DNA from: Pedobacter sp. PF22-3
GTDB lineage: Bacteria > Bacteroidota > Bacteroidia > Sphingobacteriales > Sphingobacteriaceae
NCBI RefSeq assembly: GCF_026239555.1
Contig: NZ_JAPIVP010000001.1
Location: forward strand, 664,008 to 728,007
Reading direction: 5' to 3'
DNA: 64,000 nt
How positions within the stretch are numbered: the first letter of the stretch is position 1; the number at the start of each line of letters is the position of its first letter. The notes under the pieces are model-generated. The model did no database searches. It was not told where the DNA came from and saw nothing but the letters and a program-made list of their open reading frames with translations. The position numbers and the translations under genes are program-made. This document shows, piece by piece, positions 34,357 through 41,546 of the stretch.

Positions 34357-35097
34357 ATGCAAGAAAGTTTCATCCTCTTTTATTGTTTACTTTTTATAGT
34401 TGCTTTTTTATATGCATCGGTTGGGCATGGCGGGGCAAGCGGCTACCTTGCGCTGATGGCTATTTTTGCCATTTCTCCAGTCATTATGAAACCAACAGCG
34501 CTCTTACTTAATCTGTTTGTTTCTTCCACTTCATTTATCCAGTTTTACCGCGGTGGCCATTTTAAATGGAAAACCTTTTGGCCCTTTGCACTGGCCTCTA
34601 TCCCACTTTCTTTTGTTGGCGGTTTGATGGCTATTGAAAGTTCCATTTATAAAAAGATTTTAGGACTACTTCTGCTCATCCCGGTAATCCGTTTTTTCTT
34701 CTTTAAAAATACAGATCCAAAAGATTTCAAACCATCAAATATCCCATTATCGCTTACTATTGGAGGTGCTATCGGCCTACTTTCGGGCATGATCGGCATC
34801 GGTGGAGGGATTATCCTTTCTCCTATCCTCCTGCTGTTAAAATGGACGGACCAAAAACAGACTGCAGCCATTAGTGCATCATTTATTTTTGTAAATTCAA
34901 TTGCTGGTTTAGGTGGTCAACTCATTAAAGGTTTCGAATTTAACGGCCATATGCTCGGTTATGTTGGGGTAGCTTTTGTTGGTGGTATTTGCGGTGCTTA
35001 CTTTGGCGCCTTAAAATTCCCGCAAACCGTTTTAAAAAATGTTTTGGCCTTTGTATTGGCACTAGCCGCTTATAAATTAGTTTTTACACATGCATAA
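34357..35097 (+). CDS. TSUP family permease (TauE/SafE, putative sulfite exporter)
   Basis: A 246-residue protein with about eight membrane helices arranged as two repeats, each with a Gly-rich opening: ASVGHGGASGYLALMAI and GLLSGMIGIGGGIILSPILL. That double motif identifies TauE/SafE (TSUP) transporters of sulfite or organosulfur anions. It starts 3 nt after moeA within the cofactor operon. Its place next to a decayed sulfite-oxidase-like gene suggests a former sulfur-oxyanion role. It could also carry another oxyanion; sequence alone does not decide. Confidence 0.85.
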   Translation: MQESFILFYCLLFIVAFLYASVGHGGASGYLALMAIFAISPVIMKPTALLLNLFVSSTSFIQFYRGGHFKWKTFWPFALASIPLSFVGGLMAIESSIYKKILGLLLLIPVIRFFFFKNTDPKDFKPSNIPLSLTIGGAIGLLSGMIGIGGGIILSPILLLLKWTDQKQTAAISASFIFVNSIAGLGGQLIKGFEFNGHMLGYVGVAFVGGICGAYFGALKFPQTVLKNVLAFVLALAAYKLVFTHA

Positions 35098-35299
35098 TAT
35101 CAAATACCTGATCATTGCCTTATTATTTTTAAGTATTACGGCTAGTACACAATAGAGCAGGCAATTTACAATCGAAGGGAAGGTTAGAAAGGCGTTAACA
35201 ATTACTTTAAACAATTTAAGTGCTTATAAATCCGTTAATTTGGATAGTATGACAATTTCAACAACTTCACATTACATAAAAATGGCATCTTATCGGTAA
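35090..35299 (+). pseudogene. Decayed exported molybdopterin-binding (sulfite-oxidase-like) gene
   Basis: An ATG overlapping the TSUP stop opens a frame of 21 codons that is a good signal peptide (MHNIKYLIIALLFLSITAS), then meets TAG at 35153. The same frame continues as RQFTIEGKVRKALTITLNNL and SAYKSVNLDSM, the start of an oxidoreductase molybdopterin-binding domain (G.V..PL.LTL.DL pattern), before ending at TAA 35297. A whole domain would need about 100 more residues, so the gene has both a premature stop and a lost C-terminus. It sits in the cofactor operon just before moaD. Confidence 0.65.
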
Positions 35300-35308
35300 A
35301 TTAGCCGC

Positions 35309-35542
35309 ATGGAAATTGAAATCATCAGTTTTGGTCAAATTACCGAATTCATCAATAATCAAAAAATTGAAGTTAATGGCATTGCTGATACCAATTCCTT
35401 TAAACAATACCTTGAAGATCGGTTCCCAGCTTTGAAAGGTATTAAATACAAACTTGCCCTGAACAAAAATATTGTTCAACAGAATACCGAAATTACAAAC
35501 CAGGCTACAATAGCCATAATGCCACCTTTTTCTGGTGGTTAA
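35309..35542 (+). CDS. moaD: Molybdopterin synthase sulfur carrier subunit MoaD
   Basis: A 77-residue ubiquitin-like protein ending in MPPFSGG. The C-terminal Gly-Gly is adenylylated by MoeB and then carries the thiocarboxylate used by molybdopterin synthase. The beta-grasp pattern is visible (ISFGQITEFINNQKI, KYKLALNKNIV, TIAIMPPFSGG). The moeB-type gene follows after 5 nt and moaE after that, giving a complete MoaD-MoeB-MoaE set. MoaD is somewhat shorter in acidic loops than E. coli MoaD but otherwise normal. Confidence 0.93.
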   Translation: MEIEIISFGQITEFINNQKIEVNGIADTNSFKQYLEDRFPALKGIKYKLALNKNIVQQNTEITNQATIAIMPPFSGG

Positions 35543-35547
35543 GCAAT

Positions 35548-36654
35548 ATGAGTGCAGAGCGATATAACAGGCAGATTATCCTTAAAGGATTTGGGGAGGA
35601 AGCACAGCAAAAGCTTTTAAGAGCAAAAGTTCTTGTTATTGGCGTCGGGGGCTTAGGCTGTCCTGCTTTGCAATACCTGGCTGCTGCCGGCATTGGCCAC
35701 ATTGGAATTGTTGATGATGATACCATTTCATTATCTAATTTACATAGACAAATTCTTTTTACTACGGCTGATATTGGAAAGCTGAAGGTTGAGGTTGCTG
35801 CAAAACGCCTGCAGGAAATGAATACCCAGATCGGGATCATCCGTCATCCCATCCGTTTGCAGAAAAATAATATCCTCGATATTCTATCCAGATACGATTA
35901 CATATTGGATGGCACAGACAATTTCGAATCCAGATACCTCATTAACGACGCCTGTGCACTTCTCAACAAACCACTCATATTTGCTGCAGTATCAGGTTTC
36001 GAAGGTCAGTTAGCCATATTTAATACGCCTGATCATTTAACGCCCAGCACCAATTACCGCGATATCTTTCCCATTCCACCAACCAAAGGCGAAATCCCAA
36101 ATTGTTCAGAGAATGGCATTATCGGTGTATTACCAGGTGTTTTAGGCACCATGGCTGCTGCAGAAATCATTAAACTGATTGCCGAAATCGGGCAACCGTT
36201 AACCAATAAAATATTAAGTTATAATTTACTTACACAAGAACAATATACCATCAACCTCAGTCAGGGACACGGTTATACACTGCCTAAAACAGTTGATGAA
36301 TTTTTAAATATGGATTATCAAAACACGAGCGAAGGACCGCAAGGTTATATTGAAATTGATGCTACCGAACTGGTGAAACTTCAGCAGTTAGATTCAACAA
36401 TTTTAATCGATGTACGCGAAAGACATGAAGTTCCGGTATTGGATAAACAAATCTTTACGCAAGTGCCAATGTCGGAGTTTGGTGCATTTATGAGCAAAGA
36501 ATTTTATCAAAAACATGTGGTGTTAATTTGCCAGCACGGCATCAGAAGTGTTGCAGCAGCTGAGGCCATGCAGGAAAAATATGGTGATGCCAAAAAGATT
36601 TACAGTTTAAAAGGTGGTATCATTAAATGGAGAGATCATTTTCTCAAATCTTAA
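35548..36654 (+). CDS. moeB: MoeB/ThiF-type adenylyltransferase fused to rhodanese
   Basis: A 368-residue fusion. Residues about 1-240 are the ThiF/MoeB E1-like domain: GVGGLGCPALQYLAAAG binds ATP, the SNLHRQILF Arg is catalytic, and GEIPNCSENGIIGVLPGVLG holds a conserved segment. Only one Cys of the usual zinc set is seen here, and TNYRDIF replaces the CxxC. Residues about 270-368 form a rhodanese domain with the persulfide Cys328 in LICQHGIRS. It activates MoaD and can supply sulfur to it. It is coupled to moaE (1 nt gap). Confidence 0.9.
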   Translation: MSAERYNRQIILKGFGEEAQQKLLRAKVLVIGVGGLGCPALQYLAAAGIGHIGIVDDDTISLSNLHRQILFTTADIGKLKVEVAAKRLQEMNTQIGIIRHPIRLQKNNILDILSRYDYILDGTDNFESRYLINDACALLNKPLIFAAVSGFEGQLAIFNTPDHLTPSTNYRDIFPIPPTKGEIPNCSENGIIGVLPGVLGTMAAAEIIKLIAEIGQPLTNKILSYNLLTQEQYTINLSQGHGYTLPKTVDEFLNMDYQNTSEGPQGYIEIDATELVKLQQLDSTILIDVRERHEVPVLDKQIFTQVPMSEFGAFMSKEFYQKHVVLICQHGIRSVAAAEAMQEKYGDAKKIYSLKGGIIKWRDHFLKS

Positions 36655-36655
36655 C

Positions 36656-37099
36656 ATGAGCGAAAAAAAAATAAAGAATATCTTTGTTAACGGCCCCATA
36701 GCACCTGATTTTATAGCCGATAGCATTGCCAGACACAGTAGCAAAACAGCTATTGGTGGCCATAGTATTTTTATGGGTCAGGTAAGAAAAGATGAAATTA
36801 ACGGCAAATTCGTTGCTGCGATAACATATACTGCATATGAGGAGCTCGCCCTTGAAAAAATGCATCAGATAAGGGAAGAAATTTTCGAAAAATATCCACT
36901 CAATTGCATGCATATTTACCATAGCCTAGGTACAGTTAAAACTGGCGAAATCTGCCTTTTTGTTTTTACCTCTTCTGCACACCGAAAGCCAGCAATAGCT
37001 GCTTGTAGTGAAGTAGTAGACCGGCTAAAGGTAGAATTACCAATCTGGGGCAAAGAAATATTCGAAGACGAAACCCATCAGTGGAAAGAAAATAGTTAA
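36656..37099 (+). CDS. moaE: Molybdopterin synthase catalytic subunit MoaE
   Basis: The ATG at 36656, one nucleotide after the previous stop, gives 147 residues. MoaE marks are HSIFMGQVRKDEINGK, the ITYTAYEELALEKM helix, HIYHSLGTVKTGEICLFVF, and SSAHRKPAIAACSEVVDRLK, followed by PIWGKEIFEDETHQWKEN with the catalytic Lys region. With MoaD it converts cyclic pyranopterin monophosphate to molybdopterin by adding two sulfurs. The longer frame from 36614 is only an upstream extension inside the moeB end. Confidence 0.93.
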   Translation: MSEKKIKNIFVNGPIAPDFIADSIARHSSKTAIGGHSIFMGQVRKDEINGKFVAAITYTAYEELALEKMHQIREEIFEKYPLNCMHIYHSLGTVKTGEICLFVFTSSAHRKPAIAACSEVVDRLKVELPIWGKEIFEDETHQWKENS

Positions 37100-37102
37100 T
37101 TC

Positions 37103-38011
37103 ATGGTAAACATCACAAAAAAATCCAATACTTTAAGGATTGCCATTGCAAGTGCTACTGTTAAGGTATCGAAACAGGAAACCATTGATGCTGTTGAACA
37201 GCGCAAAATACCCAAAGGCGATGTATTTGAATTTGCCCGTGCAGCGGGTTTATTTGGCGTAAAAAAAACGAGTGACGTTATTCCGGATTGTCATCCGCTT
37301 CCGATTGAATATACGGCTATTACGTATGAAATCGTAGGTTTATCCATCATCATTAATGTTGAAGTACATACCATTTACAAAACAGGGGTAGAAGTTGAAG
37401 CCATGCACGGTGCATCGGTTACCGCTTTAACCATGTACGATATGTTAAAACCAATTGACAAAGGTGTTGAGATAGAAAATATCAGGCTATTAAAAAAATC
37501 AGGAGGAAAATCTGACCTTAAAAATGCCAAATTCCCTGAAATAAAAGCAGCTGTTGTAGTTTGTTCAGATTCTATTTTCGAAAATAAAGCACAGGATACT
37601 TCTGGAAAAGCCATTATTTCGCGATTGGAACAATGGGAAATTCATACAGCGAAATATGAAATCGTTCCTGATGAAGTTAATGTGATCAGAGATAAAGCAA
37701 GTGAATTAAATGACAGTGATTATGATCTAATCATTTTTACAGGAGGAACTGGCCTTTCACCACGCGATGTAACTCCGGAAGCCCTTGCACCTTTAATTGA
37801 TCGGAATATTGAAGGCATTATGGAAACGGCTCGTCGTTACGGCCAGGAACGCATGCCTTATGCCATGCTCTCGCGCGGTGTAGCTGGTTTTATCGGAAAA
37901 ACATTAGTGCTTACATTCCCTGGTTCGAAAAGTGGTGCAGAAGAAAGCATGGATGCCCTTTTTCCACAGGTTTTGCATTTATTTAAGGTAGTTAAAGGGG
38001 AAAAACATTAA
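37103..38011 (+). CDS. moaCB: Bifunctional MoaC-MogA/MoaB fusion
   Basis: A 302-residue fusion. Residues about 1-145 are MoaC (cyclic pyranopterin monophosphate synthase): KTSDVIPDCHPLPIEY and VEAMHGASVTALTMYDMLKP follow the family plan. Residues about 150-300 are MogA/MoaB (molybdopterin adenylyltransferase): VVVCSDSIFENKAQDTSG, FTGGTGLSPRDVTPEALAPL and TFPGSKSGAEESMDALFPQ. Fusing an early and a late step of the pathway is known in some Bacteroidota and lets one gene replace two. It closes the cofactor operon. Confidence 0.9.
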   Translation: MVNITKKSNTLRIAIASATVKVSKQETIDAVEQRKIPKGDVFEFARAAGLFGVKKTSDVIPDCHPLPIEYTAITYEIVGLSIIINVEVHTIYKTGVEVEAMHGASVTALTMYDMLKPIDKGVEIENIRLLKKSGGKSDLKNAKFPEIKAAVVVCSDSIFENKAQDTSGKAIISRLEQWEIHTAKYEIVPDEVNVIRDKASELNDSDYDLIIFTGGTGLSPRDVTPEALAPLIDRNIEGIMETARRYGQERMPYAMLSRGVAGFIGKTLVLTFPGSKSGAEESMDALFPQVLHLFKVVKGEKH

Positions 38012-38021
38012 CATTTGTTTG

Positions 38022-38112
38022 TTGGGATTTGTAATCCGTATTGAGAGCTAAGGATTTGTAATCATTTTGGCAATAAATTGAATGATAAACCGGATTAAAA
38101 ATCCGGAGGCTA
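38022..38112. repeat. Twin-hairpin dispersed element after the Moco operon
   Basis: GGATT-TGT-AATCC near 38026-38038 and a second GGATTTGTAATC near 38051 precede CCGGATT-AAA-AATCCGG at 38090-38106. Two short hairpins about 60 nt apart repeat the architecture seen at 13065-13122. It may end the cofactor transcript; a U-tract is lacking. Confidence 0.55.
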
Positions 38113-38181
38113 AAGGCCAAGATCACAGATCCTGACCAGCGCAATCGTTAACAATATTAAATTTAAACCACAAAAATGTTT

Positions 38182-38211
38182 TTTGTGATCAAAATTTAAG
38201 TTCTATTTTTG
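38182..38211 (+). promoter_or_regulatory. Promoter of the 113-aa protein gene
   Basis: TTTG at 38182-38185, an 18-nt spacer and TATTTTTG at 38204-38211 form a full Bacteroidota-type promoter. The -7 box ends 4 nt before the ATG at 38216, which implies an almost leaderless mRNA. Confidence 0.6.
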
Positions 38212-38215
38212 CGGC

Positions 38216-38557
38216 ATGTCGTCTAAATATAAGATTTTATACTTTTTCCAAAATTCTGATACTACTATCCTGGAAATTCAGCGTCTTGGCCTGCCAGAAA
38301 ACGCAGATGCAGAGGCGACTTATCACTGGCTTTACTATGATAAAATTACTGGGTCATTGATTAAATTATGGTTCAGATCAATGGATTCGTCTACGGAAAT
38401 TGAAGAACGATATTTTGAACAGGGTTATCTTAAATTTAATAAAACAGAGGCTACCTATATCGAAAAGCACAATTCTTCGCAACAGAAACTTAACAATATG
38501 GGCAATAGGCCTGTTGGAGAGGAAATAAGTGCTTTATTGGAAAATTATCTAAAATAA
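38216..38557 (+). CDS. Hypothetical protein (113 aa)
   Basis: A soluble 113-residue protein (MSSKYKILYFFQNSDTTILE, ADAEATYHWLYYDKITGSLI, ENYLK at the end). It has mixed charge, aromatic-rich beta segments and no signal peptide. I do not recognise a family. A strong promoter directly in front and consistent codon use support a real gene. It is convergent with another unknown gene, with only one base between the stop codons, and no terminator hairpin between them. Confidence 0.65.
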   Translation: MSSKYKILYFFQNSDTTILEIQRLGLPENADAEATYHWLYYDKITGSLIKLWFRSMDSSTEIEERYFEQGYLKFNKTEATYIEKHNSSQQKLNNMGNRPVGEEISALLENYLK

Positions 38558-38558
38558 T

Positions 38559-39230
38559 TTAAGCCATCTCTGGCAATTCTGACGTTAAGACAACTTTACT
38601 TAAAGGATAACGGGACGCATGGAAATCCTGAATTGACTGATTAAAACCAGTATACCATTCTTGTTCTTGCATACTTTCTAAAAGTTGTGCACAAGCCAGT
38701 ACATCAACATCAGCCTGCCGCAGCCTTTCGGCAACAAAATTAATCACATCCCAAATGCCATGCATCATAAAAAACCGAAATACAGATAATATTACAGACC
38801 ATTGTACTTTTTTGGTGTGCAGCAAAAAGAATCGTGATACCGGGCTGCACAAACGTTTAAATGCCATATAATCCTCTTCTGCACCTGCCAGGTTTAAAAT
38901 ACCATCACTGTAAGGAAGATTTACAATTTCTGCAGCAATTTTATCCCGGCCATGGATATAAACACTCCCTGCACAGATAGATGATATGGATATCAGTGCT
39001 AAATGATCATAAATTTCGGGATGCATTTTAAGTTTTCCATTACGTACAAATACCAGTCCCCCTTTCTTAGCCATGCCAGTTTGAATGTTAAGCATCGATA
39101 AATTTAACAGCTCAAATTCGTCAGCAAAGTTAAGCGCCATTACAAATTGTGCAGCGGCCATAAATGTGCCCTTATCAAGAGGTTTCTTGCAGGTAACATG
39201 TTCCTGAATTGAAAAAATAGAGAGTTGCAA
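38559..39230 (-). CDS. Hypothetical protein (223 aa), all-helical
   Basis: A 223-residue protein with no signal peptide. The sequence is mostly alpha-helical with hydrophobic patches (RFFLLHTKKVQWSVILSVFR), but without a clear membrane helix set. Two or three cysteines do not form a motif. The start is ATG at 39230. I do not recognise the family. It overlaps nothing and ends one base from its convergent neighbour. The gap upstream to the cold-shock gene is 243 nt and contains that gene's terminator. Confidence 0.6.
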   Translation of the reverse strand: MQLSIFSIQEHVTCKKPLDKGTFMAAAQFVMALNFADEFELLNLSMLNIQTGMAKKGGLVFVRNGKLKMHPEIYDHLALISISSICAGSVYIHGRDKIAAEIVNLPYSDGILNLAGAEEDYMAFKRLCSPVSRFFLLHTKKVQWSVILSVFRFFMMHGIWDVINFVAERLRQADVDVLACAQLLESMQEQEWYTGFNQSIQDFHASRYPLSKVVLTSELPEMA

Positions 39231-39433
39231 AAATTTAATTTGTTTGGTTCCGGCCGACTATATCAATATTGGCAAAAATAAAAATCCCGTTCAGAAAACG
39301 ATAATATGGCATGTGGATAAAATCAATCAGATCGGTAATTGACTAGAAATGAGCAAGAAATTTTTTCGACCATTTTGTTCAGTATAAGCTTCAATTAAGA
39401 TTGATCGCTCTAAAAATATCCGGGCAAAAAAAA

Positions 39434-39452
39434 AGCAGGAATAAATCCTGCT
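39434..39452 (-). terminator. Terminator of the cold-shock gene
   Basis: AGCAGGA-TTTAT-TCCTGCT (read on the minus strand) is followed by a T-run of nine, 22 nt past the csp stop. It is a canonical rho-independent terminator. Confidence 0.8.
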
Positions 39453-39473
39453 CTAAATCTTTTTGGGAAAGAA

Positions 39474-39662
39474 TTAAACAACTCTTACTTTTACTGCATT
39501 AAGGCCTTTTTTGCCTTCTTGAACTTCATATTCAACTGTATCATTTTCTCTGATTTCGTCAATCAGGCCTGATGCATGCACAAAAATCTCAGATCCGTTT
39601 TCTTCTTTGATAAAACCAAAGCCTTTTTCTGAGTTAAAAAATTTTACTGTTCCGTTTTTCAT
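39474..39662 (-). CDS. CspA-family cold-shock protein
   Basis: The ATG at 39662 (MKNGTVKFFNSEKGFGFIKE) gives 62 residues, the normal length. An upstream extension with a hydrophobic run is not part of the protein. The single-stranded nucleic-acid-binding motifs are RNP1 (KGFGFI) and RNP2 (IFVHAS). CspA proteins melt RNA structure and help translation at low temperature and under general stress. It has its own promoter (39690-39719) and terminator, so it is monocistronic. Confidence 0.95.
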   Translation of the reverse strand: MKNGTVKFFNSEKGFGFIKEENGSEIFVHASGLIDEIRENDTVEYEVQEGKKGLNAVKVRVV

Positions 39663-39689
39663 TATACTGGATGTTTTTAAATTAAAAAT

Positions 39690-39719
39690 CAAAAATAGGA
39701 TTAAAACCCAAAAACCAAA
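39690..39719 (-). promoter_or_regulatory. Promoter of the cold-shock gene
   Basis: On the minus strand TTTG (39719-39716), 18 nt and TATTTTTG (39697-39690) fit the Bacteroidota consensus. The predicted leader is short (about 20 nt), unlike the long structured leaders of enterobacterial csp genes. Confidence 0.5.
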
Positions 39720-39837
39720 ATTACTGAGCAACAAAATTGCTAATTATGTAAAAAAAGATTTACAACTGTAAAAATTATGGTTGCCATTTACAGCTTAAGG
39801 CATTAACGAAAAATATTTACGCGCTTTAAAAAGATTT

Positions 39838-40116
39838 TTACTGCTTGATGGAAGAGTACCAATTTATGGGGTGCGACCTTAAATTCATGCCATCACTTTC
39901 AATGTGATATAAGATAATGGGCATACTGAAATCGACAAAACGTTCTACCTGTCTGGAAAGTTTACCAAGAAAATCCATGCTTGATATACCTTCTTTTAAA
40001 TGAACATAAATTACACTGCCTGTTTTAAACTCAAAGCGCTCTACCACTCCCGGCCACTCTGCTTTTATCCTGGTGAGAAAAGCTTTGATTTTGGTTTCTT
40101 CTTTTAGATTTTCCAT
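39838..40116 (-). CDS. Hypothetical protein (92 aa)
   Basis: A 92-residue protein (MENLKEETKIKAFLTRIKAE, VVERFEFKTGSVIYVHLKEG, GMNLRSHPINWYSSIKQ). It has alternating helix and strand patterns and no membrane helix or signal peptide. No family is recognised. It is monocistronic, between the cold-shock gene and a 470-nt spacer. The proper ATG and residue composition make it likely to be a real gene. Confidence 0.55.
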   Translation of the reverse strand: MENLKEETKIKAFLTRIKAEWPGVVERFEFKTGSVIYVHLKEGISSMDFLGKLSRQVERFVDFSMPIILYHIESDGMNLRSHPINWYSSIKQ

Positions 40117-40171
40117 AAGCTTATCAGGTTTTTTTAATATATGCTAATTTAAAAAATTATTCCAAATTAGA

Positions 40172-40318
40172 TTAATTGTAACAGTACATATACAATCCTG
40201 ATAAAAATATCCAACTCGGGCGATTATCACGCTTAAAAGGTTCTTCACCATGAGCTTCTTTCAGGGTCTGGGTGTACCATTTTAAGTTATATAACTTTTC
40301 ACTTATAGATTTCTCCAT
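40172..40318 (-). CDS. Possible small protein (48 aa)
   Basis: In the 470-nt spacer an ATG-started minus-strand frame encodes 48 residues (MEKSISEKLYNLKWYTQTLK, EEPFKRDNRPSWIFLSGLYM, YCYN). The composition is balanced and aromatic-rich, not that of random AT-rich DNA. No family is recognised. There is no clear promoter. The rest of the spacer (40319-40586) holds the terminator described next and nothing else I can support. Confidence 0.35.
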   Translation of the reverse strand: MEKSISEKLYNLKWYTQTLKEAHGEEPFKRDNRPSWIFLSGLYMYCYN

Positions 40319-40414
40319 TCCGCCACCGGTGAAAAACCGACTAGCTTCAGTCGAAATAACGATGCTAATATTTATTTTTAAATATTAACTTTTTTAGATC
40401 TCCACATAAAGTAA

Positions 40415-40443
40415 AAAAGCCCTTCAATCCTGAGAGGGCTTTT
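40415..40443 (-). terminator. Terminator-like hairpin downstream of the SMP-30 gene
   Basis: AAAAGCCCT pairs with AGGGCTTTT around an 11-nt loop (TCAATCCTGAG), with A and T tracts on both sides. It lies about 145 nt after the minus-strand stop at 40587. It could act in both directions. Confidence 0.6.
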
Positions 40444-40586
40444 TCATAGTCGTCTATCCCTATAAGTAGGAATTTCAAAACTAATTAATGTGATTTATAT
40501 TTTTGGGGGTTGAATAAACTGAACAGATTTTTTTTTCGGCTTAATTCATCGTGCCTTTTAGGCTTTACATATTGCTTAAAAAACTA

Positions 40587-41477
40587 TTATTCAACGCCTT
40601 TTGCATAAGTTGGGATAACGTACAATGATTTTGAGGCCGTAATGAAAAGCAGATTTTTATCTTTTCCGCCAAAACAAATGTTACCACACCACGCTTCAGG
40701 TACATCAATATGAGCTATTTTTTCGCCTGTTGGTTTGTAAACATTCACTCCTTTTCCGGTTACATAAATATTTCCTTTGTTATCTAAAGTCATCCCATCA
40801 GAGTGCTGGTTAAGGATAATTTGTTTATCGGTTAATCTGGCATCAGCACCAATACGGTAACGGTAAGTTTTATTCGCCTCCATATCGGCCACATACAAAA
40901 ATTTACCATCGGGTGTGCCTACTATTCCGTTAGGCTTAATCACATCATCCGCAGCAACAATCGCCTCTTTTTTACCCCTAGGGATGTAATAAACTTTTTG
41001 GCCCTGAATTTCGGGCGATTTACGTATCCAATAATCACGCTGATAATAGGGATCGGTAAAATATATCCCACCTGTTGCGTCCAACCAGATATCATTCGGA
41101 CCATTTACTTTTTTACCTTCATAATCACTGAAGAGCACTTTAATTTTCTTGTTTTTGTCGATAGACCAGATTTGGTTATTTTCGTCGGCACATACAATTA
41201 AGTTTCCCTTTTTATCAAAATAAGTACCATTCGCCCTTCCTGATTTATCCATATATAGGCTCAATTTCCCATTAATATCGTATTTCCAGATTTTATCATT
41301 AGGCTGATCCGTAAAAAAAACGTTCCCCTCTTTATCAACTGAAGCGCCTTCTGTAAACTTAAACTGTGCAGAAATCAATTTTAAACTATCCTGAACAAAA
41401 AGGTTTTGTGCTGCACCCTGTGCATAAGAAGTTAAGCTTAAGGCCGAAAAGGCAAAGAGAAATAGATACTTTTTCAT
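40587..41477 (-). CDS. SMP-30/gluconolactonase/LRE-like secreted protein
   Basis: A 296-residue protein with a signal peptide (MKKYLFLFAFSALSLTSYAQ). It is a six-bladed beta-propeller of the SMP-30/gluconolactonase family: FTEGASVDKEGNVFFTDQPN, NGPNDIWLDATGGIYFTDPY (Asn and Asp metal ligands), and LYVADMEANKTYRY. Family members hydrolyse sugar lactones using a divalent metal, in this case in the periplasm. It is monocistronic. It could complete a sugar-lactone step of a pathway such as the one at 5.9-9.8 kb, but nothing ties it there. Confidence 0.85.
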   Translation of the reverse strand: MKKYLFLFAFSALSLTSYAQGAAQNLFVQDSLKLISAQFKFTEGASVDKEGNVFFTDQPNDKIWKYDINGKLSLYMDKSGRANGTYFDKKGNLIVCADENNQIWSIDKNKKIKVLFSDYEGKKVNGPNDIWLDATGGIYFTDPYYQRDYWIRKSPEIQGQKVYYIPRGKKEAIVAADDVIKPNGIVGTPDGKFLYVADMEANKTYRYRIGADARLTDKQIILNQHSDGMTLDNKGNIYVTGKGVNVYKPTGEKIAHIDVPEAWCGNICFGGKDKNLLFITASKSLYVIPTYAKGVE

Positions 41478-41546
41478 GTATGTTTGTTATTAAAGCCCGT
41501 TAATGTTAGTCGGGCATATAAATCCCAACAACCTAAAGTAAATATA

